Shown here: in pieces, positions 11,083 through 22,800 of the stretch
How positions within the stretch are numbered: the stretch's first letter is position 1
Layout: each line of letters begins with the position of its first letter
Source of the DNA: Pseudocercospora fijiensis CIRAD86
Taxonomy: Eukaryota; Ascomycota; Dothideomycetes; Mycosphaerellales; Mycosphaerellaceae
Assembly: GCF_000340215.1 (NCBI RefSeq)
Contig: NW_006921536.1
Location: 5,168,874-5,232,873, forward strand
Direction: 5' to 3'
DNA length: 64,000 bases
Translations under genes and position numbers: made by a program
The notes under the pieces: generated by a model
The model's input: the letters and a program-made list of their open reading frames with translations, nothing else
Database searches by the model: none
Told to the model about the DNA's origin: nothing

Positions 11083-11474
11083 TAGCGGTACCGAGGGGAA
11101 ATTGCGTCGCATACAGTAAAGCACCAATCAGATCGGTACATGATCATTCCCGAGTCCAACATTAATCTGTCTCCAGCTTGCACCAGGAGAGTTCCTCTCT
11201 CGCAGTAAGCTTAAGGTTGGGATGCTCGAGCCGAGCATCATTGGTCTCGTGGAGAATGAGTTTCTAGAGTCGAATGCAGTGGTGATCTCGACGCCAGCGG
11301 GAGCCGCTCGGTCCAACGCTCGGGCCCTTGATGTGACAAGAATTCATTGTAGAACCACTGGAGTCTGCCAAGGGAAGCGCTCAGCAATCTCTGGTTGGAA
11401 ATGTTGATGGGCTTCAGAAACATAAGGTGAAGCAGGGCACGTGAGCCGCCGATTGTGCGTAGAAATCGGCGACT
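11083..11474. other. Intergenic region bordering the transposon block
   Basis: The sequence keeps normal CA and TG frequency to about 11,474 and then changes abruptly. Two overlapping short frames (plus 11222-11407, minus 11128-11316) have no recognisable domain. I see no gene. Confidence 0.5.
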
Positions 11475-11759
11475 TGTTATCTAGGGCGGAAAGAGTAGTA
11501 TAAACTCGCTATATATATAGCTCGTATCTATATAATAGGACGCTATATATAGTAAGATACATTCGAGCGGCTTAGGGATATTCTAGCGAATATACGCTCG
11601 ACTACGGTTAGTAAGTACTATTACTAGTTCTATACCGTTCCGGAGGTCCTAAGGAATAGTTTACCTAGTAAATAGGCTAGTATATAATATATCGAAACAA
11701 ATTTAAAGCGAGATATATCGAACGTAGAGGCCTATGCCTAATCTTTATACCGAAGAATC
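11475..11759 (-). mobile_element. Left fragment of old Ty3/gypsy element E3 (3' end, probably LTR)
   Basis: RIP-like sequence begins sharply here. A TGTTATC start at 11475 could be an LTR terminus, but the partner LTR is not in the window. The last five bases, GAATC (11755-11759), are one copy of the TSD of E0, and the other copy is at 40205-40209. The fragment is therefore inferred to be contiguous with 40210 onward before E0 inserted. No coding content. Confidence 0.5.
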
Positions 11760-11818
11760 TATTATAGTAGGTACAAAACGCCGGGCCTATATATACTCCT
11801 ATAAGACCGTAGATATCT
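11760..11818 (+). repeat. E0 left LTR, first part (split by E1)
   Basis: It begins TATTATAGTAGG (TG ends altered to TA) and matches 40098 onward. It ends in TATCT, the target of E1. With 18954-19001 it totals 107 bp, exactly the length of the right LTR. Confidence 0.82.
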
Positions 11819-12015
11819 TATAAGAAGGGTATGTTAGTAGGTAGATAGGGTAGTAGTAGGTACAAGTAGTATTCGATAAGGAGCTAGGAGGAGAGGGAGG
11901 AAGGTAGGCAAGTTAGCCTATTGCTAAGCGCCAAGCCCTGCCTAAGGCATTAAGACCCTAGCTTCACTCGAGCCCGGTTATATGCCAATTATATATAACC
12001 TCTTTAGTCCTAACA
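11819..12015 (-). repeat. E1 3' LTR, 197 bp
   Basis: It runs from TATAAGAAGGG to TCCTAACA on the plus strand. Just inside lies the E1 polypurine-like tract, visible in sense as AGAAGGGAAGCGTA. All differences from the partner LTR are C/T or G/A. Confidence 0.92.
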
Positions 12016-13250
12016 TACGCTTCCCTTCTAAAGGCCGCGCCCTCGTAGCTAGTCTTTGTTCTAGTCTTAACCTCTATTACTACTAACTTAGTAGGTCTAA
12101 TAAGCCGCTTAGTCTGCGCTAAATTAAACGTATAACTACCGATTATATAACTATGTCAAACCTTACCTCCTATATAGCACAATGTCTAACTCTAACTGCG
12201 CTATCCCTATATATAATAAACTATAAAGTAATATGTATCTATAAGAATTAAGGGCCTTCGACTAATTATAATACGAGCGCGTCTTCTCTACTATAATAGA
12301 TAGGCGTACGAGGTATTGTAGCCCTGCCTCCGCTCTAAGTAATGTCGTACCGAGTTCTTTACGTCTACTCTTAAAAGACCTAGCAATGTCCGCTCTCGAG
12401 GGTTTATCCGCTTCCGAGGGTTATTATTTACTATCGTAGTTTTACTAGCCCAAATTAGTTAGGTTTAGCAGCCTTTAAGTGTTAACTAATTATATCTTTT
12501 TAAAAAACTCAGTTCTTCTAGTTTCTATAGGTAAAGGCTATTATAAGTGTAATAGTTAAGGTTCGCCTCGCTTAAAGGGTCGGAAAGATCGAGAAGTAAC
12601 CTATTATCCGTAAGATCGACCCTAGCTAGCTTAGCTCTATAGTTTTTGCCCTTAGTTAGTCTATTAGTCGCTTAATCTTTTAACTTAGTTAAAGTTTTGA
12701 CTCGGCCTTAAAGTTTTGATTAAAGTTTTAATTAAAGGTACCTTAGGCTCGTAGTATAGGTAAGGTTGTCTTTATAAGTATAGTAGCAATAGTAGGTAAT
12801 GTTTAACAATAGTAGCGCTAGTCGTCTTAGCGCTAACTTCACCTTCTTCTAACTTCCTTCTTTAACTAATAATAACTCGGCAATACTATTACTAATATAG
12901 CCGTGTCTGTCCTTTCTTAATAGTAATATACTCTGTAATACTGTTACTAATATAGCCGCGCCGGCCGCGCCGTCCTCGCCGATTACCTAGGCCTCGAGGC
13001 CTCGATAGAATAAGGGAACAAGAGGGGGACCTAAATACTAGGAGAAGGGCCCTATAAGGCGCGTTAGTAGAGAGGCAGTTTCCTAAAAGAGTAGCGGATA
13101 GTTGGCGCGTTATAGCGCGCTTGTTAACACTCGGTACGCGTTTACTATAGTAGTGTAGTCTTATTGTCCTAGTTTGCCGGCCTCTAATTAGTTAGCTAAT
13201 AGCACCCCGGGGGTAGCATTGTTCCTAGGCGACACTATAGGCCCTTAGCC
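12016..13250 (-). other. E1 3' non-coding region
   Basis: About 1.2 kb lies between the end of pol and the 3' LTR. It is shared with E2 (about 25,530-26,696) and E5 (54,795 onward). It contains dense stops in all frames and no domain I can name. It probably holds the 3' UTR. Confidence 0.55.
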
Positions 13251-16200
13251 TTCTTCTTGTTCTTTGCACTAGTCTAATACTTATCTAATAACTTAGTTAT
13301 ATCTTTAAAAGAACCTTTAGCTTCCTACGAGTCCCATTTAGGCGAATAGCCTTGCTACCTTAATAGGTACTCCTTCTTGCCTTGTCTAGTCCGGTGCTTT
13401 AGGATACGTTCTATAGACTATAGTTCTTTACTATTAGCTAGTATGTCCTCGGATTTAGTAGGTGCTTTATCCCCTTCGCGTAGGTAGTACGGCTTAAGGA
13501 GGGATACATAGAAGGTGTTATAGATAGTATAATAAGGTAGAAGCTATAACTAATAGGCCTAGGTGCCCCTAGGTTCTCGGATACGGAAAGGGCTAATATA
13601 CCTTAGTACGAGTTTGGGCCTTGTTTTGCTATTAGGCGAGGGGTGTTTGCGGATACGGAGGTTCTTTATACTAAGCATAACTAGGTCGCCTTGCTTAAAG
13701 GTTATTAGAAGGTAGTGTTTGTTATAGTAGGCCTTCTAATAGGCCTAGGCCTTTGCTAGTTTGTTAGCTATCTTAGCGTGAATTTCTCGCATCTTTTAAA
13801 CCCTCTTAATAGCCGCTAGTGTTTTAGGTTAACCCGCTTCCCTTTCCTTACGCTCGGCCTCGAGCGATAGGGGGTCTTATAGCATAGCAGCGTTCTAGCC
13901 TATTATAGCGAAATAAGGTAAAACCTTAGTAGATAAGTAGACACTGTTGTTGTATACGAATTCGGCTAGTTATAGGAGGTTAACCTAGTCGTTAGGGTTC
14001 TTATTAATATAGCTGCGTAGGTACTACTATAGCGTAGCATTTTGCCTCTCGGTCTAGCTATCTGTTTGTAGATAGAACGCTATAGATAGGCGATGCTTAA
14101 GTCTTAGCTATAGGCATATCTTACTCTAATAGTAAGATGTAAATGTCGAGCCTCTATCGGAGACTATCCCTTTAGGGGTTCCCTAATAGCTATAGAAGAT
14201 GTATTCTATAGTGACTTAGCTAAGTTAATAAGCTGTCTAATTCCTTCTAGCAGGGATGTAACGAGCGCCCTTAGTAAATCGGTCTACGACGACTNNNNNN
14301 NNNNNNNNNNNNNNNNNNNNNNNNNNNNNNNNNNNNNNNNNNNNNNNNNNNNNNNNNNNNNNNNNNNNNNNNNNNNNNNNNNNNNNNNNNNNNNNNNNNN
14401 NNNNNNNNNNNNNNNNNNNNNNNNNNNNNNNNNNNNNNNNNNNNNNNNNNNNNNNNNNNNNNNNNNNNNNNNNNNNNNNNNNNNNNNNNNNNNNNNNNNN
14501 NNNNNNNNNNNNNNNNNNNNNNNNNNNNNNNNNNNNNNNNNNNNNNNNNNNNNNNNAGTAACTCGTGCGACCTCTCTATACTATAGTAACTAGCGAGCTT
14601 ACTATTATAGTGCCTCTTTAAAAGCTCTTGTCTAATCGATTGTTTAGCGGGGACATAGTATCTGCCCTTAAACTTTAAGTAACCTTTGTCGTCGATCGAC
14701 TAACTATTACTCTTGCTAGATCGAGTCGCCCGTCTACTTATAAGCCTACTAATACGCTCGATAGCAAAGGCGTCCCTCTACTAAGTACGTAATAGCTTAT
14801 CTATAAACGATTAACTATCCCTATTTACAAGGTTATTTAATAGCACCCTCGCTATTAAACGAGGTACGTATTATATGTATCTAATAGTACTAGCAGCTAG
14901 ATTAACTGCAACCTCTTCTATAGTACTATCGCTATAGATAGCAATATCTTTAATCGAGTCGTTATAGCTCGAGCGATCTACGTCCTTTTTAACGTATACT
15001 AGAAGAACGACAACTCCGCTATAGTATTTGTTGCCGCCGCGGGGTCCGGAGGTCCGCTTATCCTACGTTTGCTTATTAATAATACAGGCTATAGCAATCT
15101 TATACTATAGGGTTGGAAACAATAAATTAATAGATTGCTAAGTACCGCTATCGTAATTAGGTCGCCTCGATAGGCTATTAGTAGGGTTGCTTACGCCTAG
15201 CCGATATAATATATTAAAATCAAACCTAGCGAGGTAGACGGCCTATCTAGCCTATCGACCTATAACCCTAGTAACCTTCGTAATTCTACGGAGGTTGTTA
15301 TAGTCCGTATAGACCTAAATAGTATGCTATATACTATCGAGATAGTAGCGCTAGTGCTTAAAGGCCTCGACAATAGCTAGGAGCTTTTGCTCGTAGGTCT
15401 CGTAGCGACGTTTAGTATTAATTATCTTCCTCGAGAAGAAGGCAATCGGGTACTAGTAGGTGTTATTAGCCTGCTGTAACATAGTAGCTAATATAGCGAA
15501 CTGTAAAGCGTTAGTCTCGATTCGGATCTGTTTGCTTAGCACGAAATAGTATAATAAGGGGACTTTAGTAAAGCGTTGCTTTAGACCGTTAAAAGCGGCT
15601 TGTGTCTTATTAGTCTATCTAAACTCTCTAGATAGATTAGCCTTAGTTTTAGTAAGCTCAGTTAGCGGCATTACGTGCCTCAAATAGCCCTTAATAAACC
15701 GACGGTAGAAGTTAGCAAAACCTAGGAATAATTGAAGCTCCTTAATAGACGTAGGAATAGGCTATTTAGTAATTGTTTTGATCCGGTTAGGGTTAGCCTT
15801 AATACCCTCGGTTAATACGAGGAAGCTAAGGAAGGATACCTCTTTAGTAGTAAAGGTGCATTTAGAAGGCTTGTAATATAGGCTGTAGGCCCGTAGGCGG
15901 TCGAGGACTTTACGTACTATAGCCTAGTGCTCTACAATGTTAGGTAAATAGGTATAGACTAGGATATTATCTAGGTAAACTATATAGAGGTAGTCTAATA
16001 GGCCTAATAGGGCCCGATTAATATAGGACTAGAATGTTGCAAGGGCGTTTGCTAAGCCGAATAGTATAACTAAGTACTCGAAATAGCTATAGCGAGTACG
16101 GAAGGCTATTTTCTATTCGTTACCCTTACGAATGCGGATACGATAGTACGCATCCTTAATGTCTAGTATAGTATAGTAGTAAGCCCTAGAAAGGCGATCG

Positions 16201-18650
16201 AGGGTCTTATTAATAAGGGGGAGTAGACAGCGGTCTTTAATAGTAATAGTATTAAGCCCGCGATAGTCGATATATAGGCGTAGGCTACTATCCTTCTTTA
16301 GTACGAACAGGATAGGTGCACTAGCAGGGCTGTTACTATACCGAATTCGACTATTAGCTAGGTTTTCCTCTAGGCACTTACGCAATATAGCAAGCTCTCG
16401 CTTACTAAGGTTATAGAGGGGGCTAAAAGGAACCTCCTTGCCCTCTATAATATTAATCTTATAATCCGTCTCTTTAAATATAGGCAATGTCGATGCTAAG
16501 TAGTATTTAAACACATTAATATAGGTCTCTCGAATAGGTTCTAGTATACGCTTAAGTTGTTTAGGATCTATGCTATTAGGGGGCACTAGTTTATCGTTAT
16601 TACTACCGAGCAGGTCGGCCGTCGGATTAGCTAGGGTTAGGTTGCTAATAAATAGGACCCTAATATTATTAGGGTACTCGCTAATATTAATATATTTAAT
16701 GTCCTCTTTCCTAGCGATTCTAAATCGCTATTATTAACTGCCTAAGTCTATAACTATAGTATAGTACTTAAGAATAGGGTTGCTAATAACAATGTCGGAT
16801 AGGAGGCTGTCTATATCTACCGCGTAGGTAGTAAAGTTTAGTAGGCGTTTATTTCCGAGGTCGTCTTTTAGAACTATAGGAATATAGTAGGCCCTATAGG
16901 TTAAGTGCCGAGCGTTATTAAACCAAGCAAGGACTGGCATATTAGTCCTAGGCAATTGTCGGAGGTCTGATTACTTAGCTAAGCGATAGTTAATAAGGGC
17001 GCTAACTGAATTTCCGGGGTCTAGTATAACCTTTGCCTTATAGTTAGTATCGCGCCTAGATATAAGACAGGTACGTATAATAGCTAGTACAATGTCGATA
17101 GTCTTACGCCGTATAAGGCTAACAGTTAGTGCGGCGCTTACTCTTTTTTCGAAGGTTAGCCTATAGGGGTAGCGTTAGCCGCTAAGAGGTGCTTTCGGTA
17201 TTTAGCGGAAGCACGATTAATTCGGGCCTAGTCCTTAGGTTTGTCGCATTAGCCTAGTAGATAGCTAGTGCTATTACAATTAAAGCACTTCAATCCGGTT
17301 AGTAGACTGCCGTAGCTATTGTTATTGTTAGTAGAGCGGTTAGTATTGTAGGGATACGAGCCCCTTCTACGGCCTCTATCGCGGCCTCCTCTATATAGCC
17401 GCCGGCTACGGCCTCTTCTACGGTCGCTGTTACTGTTTCTATTGTTAGCATTGTTGTTTTAGATAGAACCTTAGTTTCCTCCGCAGGTACTACGGTTGCC
17501 GCGGTTAGTACTAGCTAGTCGGATCCTCGATTCTAGTCGCTATTAGAGCTAAATAGCCCGTTCGGCTGTTTCTACTTCGACTATAAATTAAATGCGCGTT
17601 AGATTAGTCTGTTCGAATACGCGACGGCGGTCTAATTTAAGGACTAATTCCTATCGCAATTTAGGGCGTATTTCGGAAATCTAGATAGAGTCGGTCTTAG
17701 CTAGCAAATCGTCCTCGAGGGTCTTTAAATAGGCCTTAAATAAGCGAGCCGATTAATTAGTCTTTTGTTTAGCTCGAAGGTATTAGTCCTAAGCGTGTTG
17801 TTGCCTTAGTATAGGGTTTCTAAGAGTGTCTAGTATAATAGTTTTATAGGTCTGCTACTAAATAGCGGTCTAGTCGTCGAGGGAGTTAAAATAGTTATCC
17901 TAGGTGCGTTTTAGGTCGCTATTAATATACTATATAGCATAGACGACTAACGAATAGTCGTCTAGAAGGGCCCTCGGCGCATTTCGCTAGTTAAGCTTAT
18001 AGTCGCGAATATAGTCGTTGTACTGCTTTCGGCTAGAGCTATTAAATATAGTACAGTCCTTAAGTTTAGCATCCTTCTTTTATACGGAAGGTCCTACTAC
18101 TAGTTCTAGTCTAGCAGTAGTTGTTAGGGCTTCCTATAGGCGGCGAATCTCGAGGAGATTATCCTTTAGCTATTGTTCTTAACGTAGGGTAGTAAGCCTA
18201 TTTCGGGTAGCTTCCTAAAGTCTCGCTACTAGCTAGGGGCTAAAGGCTAGCTAGCTATATCGTCGATTAACAATATTGTTAAGAATGTCGTTAACAGGCA
18301 ATTCTAGATCGTTACCTAGAATTACAGGTTCTTCTTTAGTAGGCTTAGCAGTAGGCCCTTTAGTAGGAGGCACTTTAGTAGGAGCCTTAGTAGGCACTTT
18401 AGTAGGCACTGTGCTACTAGCGTTGTCGTTGCTAGCGCTGCTAGCGGCAGTACGGTTGTTGTTTTGTAATAAACCGGCTATTGTAAGGGGTAATACTAAT
18501 AATGTATTATAGGCCCCTAAGATACGGATATAGCGGAATTAGTAGATATCGGCTTAGTGCGATTAACTTAGTATAATAGGCCGTATAGAAGACCTTGCTT
18601 AATAATTAGTACGGTTATTCTAATAGAATAGTGCGTATAGATCCCGCCTC
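13250..18650 (-). pseudogene. E1 gag-pol remnant, RIP-degraded
   Basis: Minus-strand order from right to left. Gag lies at about 18.6-17.3 kb with Pro/Thr-rich repeats. A zinc knuckle of CX2CX4HX4C type lies near 17,240-17,290, with its His altered. The protease region is near 17.0 kb. Reverse transcriptase has an open stretch at 16113-16586 ('YIDYRGLN', 'AYYRIRI') and a YLDN active-site box further left near 15.97 kb. RNase H and integrase follow (about 15.6-13.6 kb, interrupted by the N run), then a chromodomain near 13,300-13,440. In-frame stops are almost all TAG/TAA where CAG, CAA or TGG would fit. Not functional. Confidence 0.85.
14295..14556. other. Assembly gap, 262 N
   Basis: A run of N lies within the integrase part of E1. 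The matching part of E5 (about 61,030-61,280) and E2 (about 24,230-24,500, opposite strand) shows what is missing. Confidence 0.99.
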
Positions 18651-18751
18651 GGGCGCAATATAGTTAGATTAACGGTTTTCGTAGCTATACCGCTAAAAGC
18701 TTGAAATAAGGACTATCTAGCTACTGCCCTTAAAGGGTAGATCGAATACTA

Positions 18752-18948
18752 TATAAGAAGGGTATATTAGCAGGTAGATAGGGTAGTAGTAGGTACAAGT
18801 AGTATTCGATAAGGAGCTAGGAGGAGAGGGAGGAAGGCAGGCAAGTTAGCCTATTACTAAGCGCTAAGCCCTACCTAAGGCATTAAGACCCTAGCTTTAC
18901 TCGAGCCCGGTTATATACCAATTACGTATAACCTCTTTAGTCCTAATA
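18752..18948 (-). repeat. E1 5' LTR, 197 bp
   Basis: It has the same length as the 3' LTR. It ends TCCTAATA and is followed by TSD TATCT (18949-18953). About ten differences from the partner are seen by eye, all transitions. Confidence 0.92.
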
Positions 18949-18953
18949 TATCT

Positions 18954-19001
18954 CTTTAATACTATACTATTATAGACCTACTAATCGTCCCTCGCGTAAT
19001 A
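18954..19001 (+). repeat. E0 left LTR, second part
   Basis: It continues the LTR after the E1 target duplication and ends CGTAATA at 19001. It aligns with 40157-40204 of the right LTR. Confidence 0.82.
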
Positions 19002-19416
19002 ATTAGTAGCTTCGCTTTAGAGATCTAGATCCGTTTAAATAGTACCTAAGTACTAGACGAACAAGTACTTTAAAAAAAAAGTAAAAAAACCCTACCGCCG
19101 CCGCTCTACGCGACCGCGAGGTCCTATACTAGCAGCACCGACCTACCTACCTAACTATAACAACTATATAATAACTACCTACGCTCGATACCGATACGAT
19201 TATAATAGTCCTTTAAATTCCGTATATTATCTTCTATATATATATAGCTATATACCGGCGGCGCCCTATAGCCCTCTAATTACTAAACCGGGCGGCCCGC
19301 CTTCCTTATCTAGGTTTATTTACTCGATACTAATACCGGGCACTAGTCGAGGTAAGAGCTTGCGAGTACCCTAATAATTACCTAGCTCTCGTCTAGTTTC
19401 TTAGCTCTATACTTAC
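19002..19416 (+). other. E0 leader, left part
   Basis: This non-coding leader lies between the left LTR of E0 and gag, with an A-rich run near 19,070-19,090. It ends with CTTAC (19412-19416), the target of E2. The leader resumes at 26,899. Confidence 0.6.
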
Positions 19417-19613
19417 TATTAGGGCTAAAGAGGCTATACGTAATTAGTATATAACTAGGCTAAGTAAAGCTAGGGTCTTAGTGCCTTAGGCAGGGCTTAG
19501 CGCCTAGCAATAGGCTAACTTACCTACCTTCCTCCCTCTCCTTCTAGCTCCTTATCGAATACTACTCGTACCTACTACTACCCTATCTACCTACTAACAT
19601 AACCCTTCTTATA
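19417..19613 (+). repeat. E2 5' LTR, 197 bp
   Basis: It begins TATTAGGGC (TG altered to TA) and ends CCCTTCTTATA. It differs from the 3' copy at about eight sites, all transitions. Confidence 0.92.
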
Positions 19614-19839
19614 TAGTATTCGATCCACCCTTTAAGGGTAGTAGCTAGATAGTCCTTATTTTAAGCTTTTAGCAATATAGCTACGAAAACTATCGATTTA
19701 ACTATATTGCGCCTAAAGAACGGGACCTATACGTACTATTCTATTAAAACAACCGTACTAATTATTAAGTAAGGCCTTCTATACGGCCTATTATACTAAG
19801 TTAATCGCACTAAGCCGATATCTACTAATTCCGCTATAT

Positions 19840-22800
19840 CCGCATCTTAGGGGCTAATAATATATTATTAGTATCGCCCCTTATAATAGCTAGCTTATTA
19901 CGAAGCAACAATAACCGCGGCGCTACTAGCAGCGCTAGCAATAACAACACTAGTAGCATAGTGCCTACCGAAGTACCTACTAAAGTGTCTACTAAAGCAC
20001 CTGCTAAAGAGCCTACTACTAGGCCTACCGAAGAACCTATAGTTCTAGGCGATAATCTAGAATTGCCTATTAACGACATTCTTAACAACATTGTTTATCG
20101 ACGATATAGCTAACTAGCCTTCGGGCCCTAACTAGTAGGGAGACTTTAAGAAGCTACTTAAAACAGGCTTACTGCCCTATACTAAGAGTAGTAGCTAAAA
20201 GATAACCTCCTCGAGCTTCGCAGCCTTCGCCTTCGCCGCCTTTAGGAGGCTCTAACAACTAATACTAAGCCGATAGTAGGGCCTTCTTTACTACCCGTTG
20301 CAGTCTAAAAGAAGGATGCTAAACTTAAGGACTATACCGTATTTAATAGCTCTAGCCGAAAGCAATATAACGACTATATTCGTAACTATAAGCTTAACTA
20401 GCGAAACGTACCTAGGGCTCTTCCGGACGATTACTCGTTAGTCGTCTATGCTATGCAATATATTAATAGATAGACCCCGCAGTGGTCCGGGTTGGTTTAG
20501 TTTAGTTTGCCAAGCCGAAATTCTGGTTTAGTTTGGTTTGGTTTGCTAAGGAACCGGTGTACGGACCGGTTTGCCGGCTACGTGCTAGCTACGGACAAAA
20601 ACCCGACCTAAAACACGTCTAAACAGCCCGAAACACAGATGCAACCGTGTAGCGCATACAATATAGGGCCCCCGGACTAGATCCGAGGTCGTCGCATATC
20701 GTCGTATATCGTCGCATACCGTCGCAGTTTAGTCGGATTTTCTCGGAAACCGGCTTAGACTAGCGGGGTAAAAAACCAAACCGGAACCAAACCGGAGGGG
20801 TACCGCTAAGAAACCAAACTATATACGTTCTATAGTTCGCAAACCGAACTACTACGGGGTCTATTAATAGAGACCTAAAGCGTACCTAGGATAACTATTT
20901 CGACTCCCTTACTAATTAGACCGCTGTTTAGTAGCAAGACTATAAGACTATTATACTAGACACCCTTAGAAACCCTATACTAAGGCAATAATACGCTTAG
21001 GACTAATACCTTCGAGCTAAACAAAAGACTAATTAATCGGCTCGCTTATTTAAGGCCTATTTAAAGACCCTCGAGGACGATTTGCTAGCTAAGACCGACT
21101 CTATCTAGATTTCCGAAATACGCCCTAAATTGCGATAGGAATTAGTCCTTAAATTAGACCGCCGTCGCGTGTTCGAATAGACTAATCTAACGCGCATTCA
21201 ATTCATAGTCGAAGTAGAAATAGCCGAACGGGCTATTTAGCTCTAATAACGACTAGAATCGAGGATCCGACTAGCTAGTACTAACCGTAGCAACCGTAGC
21301 CGCGGAGGAAACTAAGGTTCCTACTATAACAATAATGCTAACAATAGGAATAGTAACGACCGTAGAAGAGGCCGTAGCCGGCGGCTATATAGAGGAGGCC
21401 GCGATAGAGGCCGTAGAAGGGGCTCGTATCCCTATAATACTAACCGCTCGGCTAATAATAGTAACAATAGCTACGGCAGTCTACTAACCGGATTGAAGTG
21501 CTTCAATTATAATAGTACTAGCTATCTACTAGGCTAATGCGATAAACCTAAGAACTAGGCCCGAATTAACCGTACTTCCGCTAAATACCGAAAGCACCTC
21601 TTAGCGGCTAACGCTACCCCTATAGGCCAATCTTCGAAAAAAGAATAAGCGCCGCACTAACTGTTAGCCTTGTACGGCGTAAGACTATCGATATTGTACT
21701 AGCTATTATACGTACCTATCTCGTATCGGACACGTATAGAACTAACTATAAGACTAAGGTTATACTAGATCTAGGAAATTCAGTTAGTGCCCTTATTAGC
21801 TATCGCCTAGCTAAGCAATTAGACCTTTAATAACTGCCTAGGACTAACCTACTAACCCTTGCTTAGTTTAATAACGCTCGGCACTTAACCTATAGAGCCT
21901 ACTATATCTATATAGCTCTAAGAGACGACCTTAGCAATAAGCGCCTACTAAACTTTACTGCCTACGTAGTAGACATAGATAGCCTCCTATCTAATATTAT
22001 TATTAGCAACCCTATTCTTAAGTACTACGCTATAGCTATAGACTTAGGCATTTAGAAGTAGCGATTTAGAATCGCTAGGAAAGAGGACATTAAACAAATT
22101 AATGTTAGCGAGTGCCCTAACGATATTAGGGTCCTGTTTATTAGCAACCTAATACTAGCCTCCGCTTTAGCTAATCCGACTACCGATTTGCTCGGTAGTA
22201 ATAACGATGAACCTATGCCCCCTAATAATCCTAATTAGCTTACTCGCATACTAGAGCCTATCCGAGAGACCTATATTAATGTGTTTAAACACTACCTAGC
22301 ATCGACATTGCCTATGTTTAAAGAGACGGATTATAAGATTAATATTATAGAGGGCAAGGAGGTTCCTTTTAGACTACTCTACAACCTTAGTAAGCGCGAG
22401 CTTGCTATATTGCGTAAGTACCTAGAGGAAAACCTAGCTAATAGTCGTATTCGATATAGTAACAGCCCTACTAGTGCACCTATCCTGTTCGTACTAAAGA
22501 AGGATAGTAGCCTACGTCTATATATCGACTATCGTAGACTTAATGCTGTTACTATTAAAGACCGCTATCTACTTCCGCTTATTAACGAGACCCTCGATCG
22601 CCTTTCTAGCGCTTACTTCTATACTATATTAGACCTTAAGGATGCGTACTATCGTATCTGCATTCGTAAGGGCGATGAATAGAAAACAGCCTTCCGTACT
22701 CGTTATAGCTATTTCGAATACTTAGTTATACTATTTAGCCTAGCTAATGCCTCTGTAATATTCTAGTCCTATATTAATCGGGCCCTTTTAGGCCTATTAG

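Larger units (their letters stand above)
11819..18948 (-). mobile_element. Ty3/gypsy chromovirus E1 inserted in the E0 left LTR
   Basis: The element has 197-bp LTRs at both ends and the duplication TATCT at 11814-11818 and 18949-18953. It is 7,130 bp long, including 262 N. On the minus strand it reads gag, protease, reverse transcriptase, RNase H, integrase and chromodomain. It is the same family as E2 and E5. The interrupted LTR of E0 can be rejoined perfectly once E1 and one TSD copy are removed, and the uninterrupted site is visible in the right LTR of E0 at about 40,150. Confidence 0.92.

Noticed and set aside
11128..11407. Two overlapping short frames on opposite strands beside the repeat block
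   Set aside because: No recognisable family, no promoter or intron support; could be a relic, but I cannot show it.
18276..18512. Plus-strand frame with Gly/Val/Leu repeats (and its mirror at 19834-20091)
   Set aside because: Antisense of the Pro-Thr repeat part of gag in E1 and E2.
20690..20740. Possible CRISPR-like short repeats
   Set aside because: The units are contiguous decamers without spacers, inside a fungal MITE.
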